NCBI GenBank assembly: GCA_037127315.1
Contig: JBBBDQ010000442.1
Location: forward strand, 2,498,001 to 2,562,000
From: Ascarosepion bandense
Taxonomy: Eukaryota; Mollusca; Cephalopoda; Sepiida; Sepiidae
Reading direction: 5' to 3'
DNA length: 64,000 nt
The notes below the pieces were generated by a model. That model was not told the origin of the DNA. It worked only from the letters and a program-made list of their open reading frames with translations, and did not search any database. This document shows positions 21,973-31,226 of the stretch, piece by piece. The position numbers and the translations under genes are program-made. The number at the start of each line of letters is the position of its first letter. The first letter of the stretch is position 1.

Positions 21973-22299
21973 CGATTTTACACAGTTGTACTATTAGCGT
22001 CTACGAGTGTTCTTAGCTAGGTTTTGTGTTGAGGTACCCCTGATAAATATCGACAATCGAAAAAATCAGGTTATAGAAGGAGTTGTCCGATTTTAATCAA
22101 ATTTGATACACTCTTAGACAAAGACGTAAGAAATGATATTCAGAAGTTTCAAGGTTGCAGTTCTTACAATAGTGCAGAAAATCGATAATATATATATATA
22201 AAGCAAGATGTTTGTGTGTGTTTATCTGCCTGTATGTCTATCGAAGAAATGGTCCGATTTTAATCAAATTAAATTTAATTACAATAGTGCAGAAAATCG

Positions 22300-22353
<54 letters not shown>

Positions 22354-22645
22354 CGATTTTCTGTACTATTGTAAGAACTGCAACCTTGAAACTTCTGAAT
22401 ATCGTTTCTTATGTCTTTGTCTAAGAGTGTATCAAATTTGATTAAAATCGGACCATTTCTTCTATCACCCGATTTTTTCAATTATCAATATTTATCGGGG
22501 AAACCTAGCTAAGAACACTCGCAGACGCTTATAGTACAACTGCGTAAATTTTCAAGAAAATCAGTTCAGCCGTTTCGGAGTCTATAGGTAATGGACACAC
22601 ACATACACACACACACACAGTTCCATTTATAAATAAGTTTAGATA
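21755..22645 (+). repeat. Interspersed repeat A with an internal inverted duplication
   Basis: Starts ACTAGCACTATAGCCTGGCG and ends TTCCATTTATAAATAAGTTT. The interior is rearranged: about 21972-22195 is the reverse complement of the normal 3' half found at 22352-22560 (for example AATCGATAATATAT against ATATAATCGATTTT). This makes a large hairpin around two (TA)n blocks. Confidence 0.8.
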
Positions 22646-23002
22646 GATGGTGGACATGGTCAACAAATGTCCTTTTACACTTCCTTTTAAAAGCAAAATT
22701 GTTAAAAAATTTGGAAACAAAAATGAAAAAAACAAAGAAAAATAAATGAACCTACATTTTTTTTTGTTGTTTTTTTTTTTTACATCTCTCTTAGTAGTAA
22801 TTCCATCAATTTTGTCATTGAGCAAACGAGCACTTGCTGTTGGCCAAGTGAATGAATTACTCATTTATGAATTACCCAGTTATCCACAATGCCCAGAGTT
22901 CAAACATTCGATCAAGCTTACATTTTTGAGCTTGTAGTAGTATAAATTGAATCTGCTCTTTAAGAAGTAAATTTCTTTGAATATTGATGTAAAATAATTT
23001 AC

Positions 23003-23516
23003 ACTAACTCTGAAACAATCCTGTACATATATAAATCTACCATCCGCCAGTGCATTGAACACTGCTGCCATATCTGGTCGGGTGCTCCTGCTATCCATCT
23101 AAGTGTCCTTGAGAAAATCCAACAGCAAATCTGTACTGTGATCAATCCCAACTTGGCACCTCAGATACAGTCACTTTCTCACCGGCGCAACATAACATCT
23201 CTGTGTCTCTTCTACCCACTTCCTGACACCCCATATAACCTGTCACTCTTTCTCATAACTTTCTTCCCTGAAAAACAGTGGCAGTAAAATTCCTTGCTTG
23301 GTAATGTGAATATAAAGTGGGGGATCAATTCCACATTACAATCAATATACAAACTGATCCCTCACTTTATGGCCACATTCATCCTTCTCTTACCCACTTC
23401 CTGACACAACCTACAACCTGTCACTGTTTCTCATAACTTTCCTCCTATGTAACATCCCTGCAAAACAGTGGCAGTAAAATGCCTTGCTTGGGATGATATG
23501 ATTATAAAAAAAAAAT
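23003..23516 (+). mobile_element. CR1/L2-type LINE 3' end with a hairpin insertion and local duplication
   Basis: Frames read ILYIYKSTIRQCIEHCCHIW, SGAPAIHLSVLEKIQQQIC, and NITSLCLFYPLPD, the C-terminal end of a LINE ORF2. The 3' UTR ends CAGTGGCAGTAAAATGCCTT..GATATGATTATAAAAAAAA. A 58-bp hairpin at 23313-23370 interrupts it, and the LINE segment to its left (23206-23300) is repeated to its right (23385-23495). Confidence 0.8.
23313..23370. repeat. Short hairpin element P (AAAGTGGGGGATCA...TGATCCCTCACTTT)
   Basis: AAAGTGGGGGATCAATT pairs with AAACTGATCCCTCACTTT over a loop of about 22 bp. One of seven copies of this palindrome; the others are near 20641, 20880, 36588, 37294, 46257 and 46502. 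Confidence 0.75.
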
Positions 23517-23919
23517 CTAGAGAAAGTAGTAAAATCAAAGCAATATCACGTGTATGTTAACTTGGATTTGTGTGAATCCAGTTGCCCTATTTTATGTTTT
23601 GTTTCAGGGTCATGGAGAAATGATATAATTTAAATTATTTCCATATTTCAAAGTAGCTTCTTAATCTTACGGTCGAACTTTACCAAAAACATAAATTAAA
23701 TTTTTAGCTGATTTTTTACGGTTGTGGAGCCGACAGCATCTTGATTAATTTCATTGCATTATTTTATTTTTGCATTTTTTTTTTTTGCGCTTCAAAAAAG
23801 TTTTGTAGACAAAAAAATCAGAGCAGACAAATCACACTGTTCTGCTAGTATTGACATTATTATTAATTCTTTGGCTTTGTTCTGGAATTAACCTCTCTTG
23901 TGTTCCAACAGCCTGTAAG

Positions 23920-24125
23920 TTGAAGAGAGGGAAAGAATAGGTCAGAACTCCACTAATATGAATGAATAATTATTCTGTTTAATTTAATAAAGTAACATAC
24001 TTATACTCAAACTCATTTCTAAGTTGTGTATACCATAGTCGAGTAATATGAAGACGCTGCTTGAGTTTACCCCAGTCCTCTTCATAAAATCTAGGCCCTA
24101 AGTGCCTCCGCCCACTTTCTGAGTT
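23920..24125 (+). repeat. Interspersed repeat B, copy 1
   Basis: Contains AGAACTCCACTAATATGAA, ATTATTCTGTTTAATTTAAT, ATACTCAAACTCATTTCTAA, GATGCTGCTTGAG-like text and CTAGGCCCTAAGTGCCTCC. The same order recurs at 39110-39300. No coding signal. Confidence 0.7.
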
Positions 24126-24434
24126 CCACAATCACCACTGCTGAGTGACATTGTTAGGAGGAAGGAAAAAGTAAATATTATGAGGATATGTGGGATAGAT
24201 ATCGGCTGACCATGAACTTGAAAAGACCAAGATTGTAGCTGTCAGGGTAGCATCTTCACGGGATAACAGTTCTAGGGAAGAAGTGAGCTGTGTGTAACTT
24301 GCTCCTTATCAAAGGAACACAAAGAGAATAGCAATGATTTGCTGCAGTAAACATAGCATGTCGAGTTCTAGCCATAAAGGTCTCAGCTATTGAAGCTAAA
24401 CTATGTAACTCGTCTAATTATCTGCCATAGTAAT

Positions 24435-24641
24435 TGTAATGTCCTGACCAATAAAAGGGAAATAACCTCTGGGTCACAGGGGTTACAGCTCCTGCGGACC
24501 CAAAAGAAAAGATAAGGAACACAGAGCACGCTAACAGGGTTCGTCTTCGCTCTCTCATTAATCATCATCCATCCTGTTAATCCACAATGATAGTAGTCGG
24601 TGTTTAGCAAACATCGATCGTCTCCAACACCAAACATTACA
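24435..24641 (+). mobile_element. Solo LTR (or TRIM LTR), 207 bp
   Basis: Begins TGTAATGTCCTGACC and ends CACCAAACATTACA, giving TG..CA termini within a 7-bp inverted repeat (TGTAATG/CATTACA). It is flanked by the perfect 5-bp direct repeat GTAAT at 24430-24434 and 24642-24646. An internal AATAAAAG is present. Nothing retroviral is next to it, so it is the product of LTR recombination or a small non-autonomous element. The strand is provisional. Confidence 0.85.
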
Positions 24642-24646
24642 GTAAT

Positions 24647-25853
24647 TAGGGCCAGAGTAGTGAGAGGCTAGCAATGTTTCGTCTGTAGGATAAGTGATGC
24701 AGGCTGGAGGATAGGTCATCACCCACAAGGCAGTGTAATCCAGGTTAGGCATCACCTGCACAGATAAGGTAGCAATACTCCATTTTTTGGATTGATCTCA
24801 CTTATGTCAGGTGTAAGGCATTGGTGGAGGGATACAAAACTGACCTTTTCTCCAAGAAATGTCACGTAGGAGTAAAAAAATGGTTTTATTTATAATTTAT
24901 AAATTAATCTGTGGTGACTTGAGGGAGATATCCTCGAGAAGTTAGCACTTTCTTTATTGTTCAGAAAAATATTTACGATACCTCAACGAAAAAAAATAAC
25001 TCATGGTATGATTCGACCTGTCGCAGAAGAAATGGGCACCATTAAACTTTTTTTTAGCCTGTTGCCAAAAAGAATCCACTATTGACTGTTATTGTACCTC
25101 GACGATTGTCTAGGTTACTTTGATCATCATAAAAAAAATACATAAATATTTTTATATTGCAATTATTGTCTTTGTTTGTCCTAAAGAAGGAGTTACTACC
25201 ACACATTTTAATTTCATACTGTGAGTGTGACCTGTTTGTACTGTAGTGTTGTGTAGTGTTTTTAACTTTTTACACTTCACTACAGTGTATGGAACGGACT
25301 TAAAAAGTAATTTTCTATATAAGTTCGTTTTTTTTATAACTTTTAAAATATAAATGATTAATAACTTCCGGGCATTTTTCTTCCCCTCTTTTAAAGCAGG
25401 AAGGAAAAAAATAATGTTAAAAAATGTGGGTGGGGGTAAATTATTATTTCATTTTGTTGATTTATTTTTTACTTCCAAGATCAGGATCATCATTCAGGAA
25501 CAATATATATAAATTTTTAGCACTTCTGAGCGAGGAATTTTTTCCTGCAAATGAGATGAAATAAAAATAAAATATCACCTAAAATGAGATTTAAAAAAAA
25601 TACAAAAAATACAGGATACTTAATAATAATATAATTTTATGATACTCAGTGGTCTACTGGGGTAAAATAATCTTGAAAAAATTTTGGATTTGGATATTCT
25701 ACAAATCCATGGGTAATCCAAAATTTTTTTTCAAGATTATTAACTCCTTTTAAATTTAATAAAAAATTTAAACATTGAGTTATTTTGAGTTTTTCTCTAT
25801 ATCGGAAGTTACCTGACAAAAATACCAAATATTCTACGTTATGTTGTTTTTAC
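24647..25853. other. Non-coding intronic stretch next to KCTD exon 1
   Basis: AT-rich intron 1 sequence. The only structure seen is an inverted repeat at about 25670-25740 (TTTTGGATTTGG against ATCCAAAATTTT). No gene, RNA or transposon end can be supported. Confidence 0.4.
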
Positions 25854-26010
25854 CTTCGGAATCAGGAACCACATCCATCTTTCCTGTAAACATTGCCTTG
25901 AGTTTTGTATCATGTTTGGTGAGGGTGTCAATCGTTGTGTAATGTAGACTTCCACCGACGTTTAATTTAACGTATTTTGAAGGTGTGTTCACTTTTTGCT
26001 CCCCAGACAT
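25854..26010 (-). CDS. KCTD/BACURD gene, coding exon 1
   Basis: Encodes residues 1-52 plus the first base of Gly53: MSGEQKVNTPSKYVKLNVGG and the first half of the BTB/T1 fold up to MFTGKMDVVPDSEG. The ATG at 26010-26008 is the likely start because an in-frame TAA lies three codons upstream. The donor is GTAAAAAC after GAAG, phase 1. Confidence 0.95.
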
Positions 26011-27725
26011 CTTGTCTTATGTTCGCGACTTCTACGTTTTTTTTGTGATCCCGTTTTTTCTTTCTTTCTTAGTCTTAGGCAAAAAAATGGGGAATAAATT
26101 TTAAATATTATTCTTTTTGTCTTCTCTTTCTTGCTCGTCAGTTTGTTTGTTGTTTTTTTTTCAGGAATTTGTCGATTAATTTATTCTTACGTCAGTAAAC
26201 TTAAAGAGATATTTGTTATTGTTTTTCTTTTTTTTTTTAATCTCTTTTAGTCTATCATTATCGAAATTAATTTTAGAAATAAAAAACAACTCTTTAATGT
26301 TCCCTCCCAATCCCTGCTGGCTGACCAGAAGGAGTCTGGGAACTTTCTTTGTTTAGTATTTGCTTCTTTTTTTTTTCTTTTCTTTTCCGTCTCTTTTTCC
26401 CAATTGTTTGTATATCCGCTTCTTATCAAATGGCCGTTTACCGAATTTTTAGCAAGAAAGACGAGGGAGCATCCCGTGTTTCAATATTAATTGCGTACTA
26501 AATTCTCCAGGTTTTACACAAAATAACAACCGCTCCCCAGACATTTAATCATTGAGAAGTTCCTCATCTATGGCACTTTTAAAAAAAAAAAAAGAAGCAA
26601 AATCTATTGTTAATTGTTTAAAGAAAAAAACACTTTCATCTTTTTTTTATTCAACTATTAATTGAGAAAGGGTTCCTTTTTTTTTTTTTAAATGATGTCC
26701 GAATTGTGCTTTTCTTTTTTTAGTAATGAAAATTAGTATTTCCTCTCTCAATCTCTAGCGACATAGTAATTTTTAACGCCACTCCTCTCTCGTGGATTGG
26801 ATCTTTCGAAAGTCTTTGAAACCGAAATGAAACATCGAGAGTGGATCAGTAAGTTTGTCACTTGACTCACTTATTAAATGAATTTGATGTGAAATTTCCA
26901 CTGTGTAAATGTTCGAGAAGGAACGAAATTATGTTGAAGACATAAAAAAATAAATTATTTTTAAAGAAAAATAATTTTCTTTCATTTTTTTTTTTTTTTG
27001 TGTAGGGTAGACGAACTTCTTGATGTGCCAGACCTTAAAAAAGATTTTAATGCAAAGAGGAAATACTTTTTTTAAAAACTTTACTAATTTTTCTTTCTAC
27101 TTGTTACATTTTTAGCAACACTTTTTAAAGTTAATTTTATTTAAATTTTGAATATAAAAAAGCGAGTAACAAAATTATTTAACAAATTCGTCAACCATGA
27201 AGCCATGTCTGATAAAAAAACATGGGCAATTAATGCGGCAATATTTCAAAAAAAGAATGTTGTGGCCCAATCTCATCGCCAAGGTTAGGCTTGAGGGCAG
27301 CCCACTCCCGAAAATCATTTTTCACCTATCCACTGAGAAAATGATGTGAACTTAGTGTGTAAATTCTAACTTGCAGCCCTCCGGACTTCAAGGTTCCTCC
27401 CCTACCCGACTCAAAACACATTGGAGCGGGCCTCTTGTGGGGTTTTGACTAGTTTTGAATTGGTGACTCAACCTAGGAACTACGCCTCTCAAAAATATTC
27501 ACAAAAATTTTACAGTTTTCGTGCATGTGTGTCAAAATCTTTAAAAACGGTGTGCAAGATTTGCAATAAAATCAAAATATAGACGATAACGTAGCGTAGA
27601 GTAGGGAGATAAGATGATTTTTTTTATTGGCCTTTGTGTAAAACAACAAAACTTCCTGCAACTTAACAGGTTTTATCCAGAATTATCAGAAGTTGGATTT
27701 TGTGGAAAAATAAATGTCTACCTTG
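26011..27725. other. 5' flank of the KCTD/BACURD gene, no further gene
   Basis: Holds the 5' UTR/promoter region of the minus-strand gene, with poly-T and poly-A tracts and no clear TATA box at a useful distance. No conserved coding exon was recognised on either strand. Confidence 0.4.
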
Positions 27726-28251
27726 TGTGGGGTTTGATACATTGACACCCACACACGCGCACACACACATGGTCATTCAGCGTTCACGTGATAACTTAGT
27801 TTTCCCGCGTAAAGAAATGCCAATAAAAGCGGAGAATGTCACGTGGTACGCTAGTTAGGATTTTGTCCCGGGCAAGAGCAGACATGTTTCCCTAACTCAC
27901 ACAAACACACGCGCAAATTTTTATTTCTCACCAGCATGCACACACCACACTAAAAAAAACTCCAATTGGAAACAGACATGAACACTATGCACATTAACTT
28001 TCCTTCAAACTGGACTTTACATAAAATAACTTTCTACCAAACATTTTACGTTTATGTCCAGACAAAGGGGAAGAACTTTTCTTTCCTTAATTTTATGCAT
28101 GCTGTCAACCCTATGTAACCTTTGTTAATATATTGTTTTTCTTGTTACTTTCGCCTACTCGTCTTTCTTATTGCCTGTTCTATTTCATGACCCCAGTTAC
28201 GCCGAGTCGACTCGTAAATTTAAATTAGTAACGGACGCTTCGTCCCCTACA
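27726..28251 (-). mobile_element. LTR, family L1, minus orientation
   Basis: On the minus strand it runs from TGTAGGGGACGAAGCGTCCG to GTATCAAACCCCACA, with TG..CA ends. It contains GAGTCGACTCGGCGTAACTG, TTAATGTGCATAGTG, ATGTCTGCTCTTGCCCGGG and the run GCGTTCACGTGATAAC near the plus-side start. The same landmarks occur at 34216-34980 in opposite orientation. The bases next to the two ends (CTTG and TATG) do not match, so this may be one LTR of a rearranged element, not a clean solo LTR. Confidence 0.75.
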
Positions 28252-29026
28252 TATGTTTATAGAAATTTATTAATAGAAAAGATTAACATGAATTATCAGA
28301 AATTAATGTTTAATGAGAAACAGTATTGAGAAGTTAAGAAGAGTATCAAGAGTTCGTAATAGTAACTTGTGTGGATGTAAGTAGGAACGTACGTATGTAT
28401 GTATGCGTGAGCGTTATCTTTGGATAAGAATGTCTTTGAAGTATTAGTTCAGACTTAAAGGGTTTCGTTCGGTTATCAAGTATAAAAAGAGACAGACGGG
28501 TGAACAATAAAGAGGAAGGAGGTGAGAGAGGTAATAACAATAACGATCACTCGACGTTTGTCAAGGGTACATGTTAATTACGCTCCCTGGCGACAGTTGA
28601 CTTTACTCCATCTTTTATTTCGTTTGTGGGACTCGAAAAGGTCATTTGGGAATTTACTCCCGGATGTGATTCTGGCCTTTCCATTGGACGACAAACAAAC
28701 TTCGCGTTAGCTCACGTAAAGGGTCTGTAAAATAATTTGTTTCTGATAATTGAAGATTATTTTAATTTTGTTTTAGGATGTTTCCTAGTTTTCTATTGGC
28801 CGAAAAACATTTCGCATCGAGGTGTGAAACTTGACAAGTTTTGTTTTGGATTCGCTTTTGCGTTTGCGCTAAGCAAGGTTTTGTAAATTCGTTGATTTCT
28901 AATAAAATCAACGGGTCAGTGCTTAGCATTTGAATTTTTAAATTTAGAACTTGTTTTGTTCACTACAGTAACAGTTTTTGAAATTGGAAACGTGTGAAGT
29001 TGAGTTAAATAACCAGCATGCACAAT
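28252..29026. other. Unassigned sequence beside LTR L1
   Basis: Less AT-rich than its surroundings, with a promoter-like AAGTATAAAAAGAGACAG near 28478 and AATAAA at 28505. It could be part of a retroelement (leader or LTR), but no boundaries or coding motifs are visible. Confidence 0.3.
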
Positions 29027-30660
29027 CTAGATCCTAATACAATCTACCTTAATGCATTCATCTAGAGCAAACCTATCGACGTCTGTGGGAAATGTTTGTT
29101 TTAATGCTCTTAAGGAAGGATGAGATTTAACTGGGACCGTTCCTGCACAAAGCTTTAATAATTTCTTTAAATCAGGAGTCCCTATTTGAGTTATCTTGAT
29201 ATTTGAGAAAGTGTTCTGGACTTCAGCCAGGTAGTCTGAAACTTGCAAGTTCCCACCAGTATTTCTAATGAGGGTTATTATCCCTAGAGGTTGGGGAAAA
29301 TTCCTGGGGTCCTCCGTCAAAAGGAAGTCGATGGATGTGCATTTGAACAATGGCTTTAAGAGGACCTTCCTTTGCGAAGATAGGTCCCTCCCTAGAGCCT
29401 GAGAGATCGCCTTTCCCTTGGGAAAGGGTTTCTTTTTCTTAAGTGGAGTAGGTTTGGAGGTTGATCCGTTAATGGATGAAGTCGGGAGGCTTTTTGCATT
29501 TTTCTGCATATGAACGTTCATTTCTGCTGGGCAAAACAAAGACGGATTGGGACTTGGAATGTTCCAGGGCTTTCTCCACCCTACTACAGCAAGTCACTTT
29601 CTCTTTTTTTTTTTTTTTTACATAGCTTGTCCTTTTTGTCCTTTCGCTTCCCTCCCCATTTTTAATGAAAATCTTGGTTGGGGCACATCTTTAATCGCCA
29701 TACATTCAGGCTGCTGATGTTATTGCTGTTGTTGCTCTTGCAGTTGCTGCAGCTGCTTCTCTTGCTGCTATTGTGATTGCTGCTGTTGTTGAGGTTGCTG
29801 TTATTGCTGCTTCCTCTGCTGCTTCTGATAATATTGATGCTGCCATTGCTGCTGCTAACGCATATCTTGTTGGGAAGCAGGGGTCGCAGACTTTTGACCA
29901 CTCCTCACTACTTGCTACCATTCATTGAGGCTATTGAGTGCTTGGCCAGGCTTATCTGACCCCAATGATTTTTTAGTTGTCGTTGATTGCTTAGGTGGTG
30001 GCACCGGTTTCTTGCCGGGACATACATTTGATAAATGATTGCCGCGCTAGAAGACCAGCAATGGGCTTGACGGACTTCAATAATTACGAAAATGTTCCGG
30101 ATGCTTCACGTCAATATATTAGAGATGTCGTTGAAGCACTTGTGGTTCATTGTCACCTGCAAAGACATCTCCGGTGGCATTGCCTGCTTTGCTTTTTTGT
30201 TAACGTGACATCACCTATTTGGCCATGATTGGCAAAATCGATTCCCAAATTGTCCTCAGAAATGTCCGTGAATGCCCCATGTGAAGTTATTTTTGTTTTC
30301 GGTTTGCAACATCGATTTCGTGATGAGGATACTCTTCGCCAGAGTTTGGCTTTCACTACGGTTACCAGCAGCAATTTTGGGGCTATGTTGAAGCCTTTCA
30401 AAGCCCCTTTCATTATCTCTCTGTTAACGCCCATCAATTTGCGGCTTTTGATATCCATGGTCAGCAAGAAGATCGTTCTGGTTGCTTTTGCGTCGAGGAC
30501 AGAAGACACTGTCAACAATTCGTTTCCGGAAATGAAATCCTTAAGAACTTCTTTCTGGACCTCATAATATTCAGGACCCTTCTTTGGTCTATTAATTGTC
30601 CATACAGATGTGGGAGCCAGAGAACGTTTTTCTGACGCCTGAGGAAACGTCTCTGAAGTG
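29027..30660 (-). pseudogene. Degraded Gag-like coding block, family not identified
   Basis: Minus-strand frames show protein-like stretches in order: PEYYEVQKEVLKDFISGNEL and MDIKSRKLMGVNREIMKGAL (30600-30340), NLGIDFANHGQIG (about 30240), RGNHLSNVCPGKKPVPPPK (about 30030-29975, resembling the H-x4-C half of a zinc knuckle followed by a proline/lysine linker), a Q-rich tract (29860-29705), then a 170-codon open frame (29539-29027) rich in K, P and S. Frames change and stops intervene. A retroelement Gag or LINE ORF1 is my best guess; no RT, integrase or protease was found nearby. Confidence 0.4.
29705..29862. repeat. Imperfect (GCT/GTT) trinucleotide repeat
   Basis: Mostly GCT, GTT and ATT triplets on the plus strand, which read as CAG/CAA-like codons (poly-Gln) in one minus frame and Ala- or Ser/Asn-rich in the other two. 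It lies inside the Gag-like block. Confidence 0.8.
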
Positions 30661-30744
30661 ATTCGACTCCCACATCAGCATACGTAAGACACAAGTTTAA
30701 AACGACAGTGGTATATACAACACAAAAAAACAACACTATTTATA

Positions 30745-31045
30745 TTATTCGGACTATTGTCCTCATCTTTGTTGCCATTTGTACGATGTTTCGGCCGTTG
30801 TACGCTCCGGCTTTCTTCAGGTGCTAGGAATTTCAAACCGAACCTTTTATTACGATCACTTGGGTATATCATTCTCATTCCTTGTGCGAAGCTTCTTTTG
30901 GTAGTCATAAGTTATCTCCCTCTAACAAGACTCTCTAAGTTACTTGTTCACCACTACTGTAGCCTAGTATTGAACTCACAACTCTTTGGGTCAAGTTACT
31001 GGAACTAACCAACGTATATATCCACTGGGCCATGTGTCCTTAAAA
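30745..31045 (-). mobile_element. tRNA-like SINE, second family (GGCCCAGTGG head)
   Basis: On the minus strand: GGACACATGGCCCAGTGG (A-box-like), GTGAGTTCAATACTAGGC (box-B-like), then AGAGGGAGATAACTTATGAC, GTTCGGTTTGAAATTCCTAG, CACCTGAAGAAAGCCGGAGC and GGCCGAAACATCGTACAAAT. The head spacing fits a tRNA-derived Pol III promoter. A 3' piece in plus orientation lies at 31140-31226. Confidence 0.7.
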
Positions 31046-31139
31046 AAATTACATTTCTGGGATTTATAAACCTAATGTTCAGTACCCATTTTTTTACCAG
31101 AGTTCATATTGAAATTTTTTATGTTAATGGTTTTATCTA

Positions 31140-31226
31140 GTAAAGGGTTCGGTTTGAAATTCATAGCACCTGAAGAAGGCCGGAGCATACAATGGCCGAA
31201 ATGTCGTACAAATGGTAACAATGTAA
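31140..31226 (+). mobile_element. 3' fragment of the same SINE family
   Basis: GTAAAGGGTTCGGTTTGAAA, then CACCTGAAGAAGGCCGGAGC and GGCCGAAATGTCGTACAAAT, matching the body of the 30745-31045 element in opposite orientation. Confidence 0.7.

Larger units (their letters stand above)
381..26010 (-). other. Gene locus: BACURD-type BTB/KCTD protein (KCTD10/KCTD13/TNFAIP1-like), 5 coding exons
   Basis: Coding exons are 26010-25854, 20248-19992, 14598-14546, 13013-12815 and 572-381, giving 858 bp and 285 residues with consistent phases (1,0,2,0). The N-terminal BTB/T1 domain (about residues 12-110) begins KYVKLNVGGSLHYTT and continues through ERSGKHFDTILNFLRDGSV and AEARYYLIQDL. The conserved BACURD C-terminal half follows ([61 protein letters not shown]) and ends in an acidic/basic tail. 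Vertebrate members are about 310-330 residues; this one is slightly shorter at both ends. The family supplies substrate to Cullin-3 E3 ligases (RhoA in vertebrates) and its C-terminus has been linked to PCNA; the role here is inferred. Introns are 5.6, 5.4, 1.5 and 12.2 kb, filled with repeats. Which of the three vertebrate paralogues is closest cannot be decided by eye. Confidence 0.95.

Noticed and set aside
22208..22481. Frames containing long IYIYIY runs
   Set aside because: Translation of (TA)n inside repeat A.
24401..24761. Two overlapping minus-strand frames of 67 and 78 codons
   Set aside because: They overlap a solo LTR defined by TG..CA ends and a target duplication. The translation has no conserved motif.
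29662..29921. Ser/Asn-rich and Ala-rich minus-strand frames
   Set aside because: Alternative frames of an imperfect trinucleotide repeat within a decayed Gag-like block. None continues into a domain.
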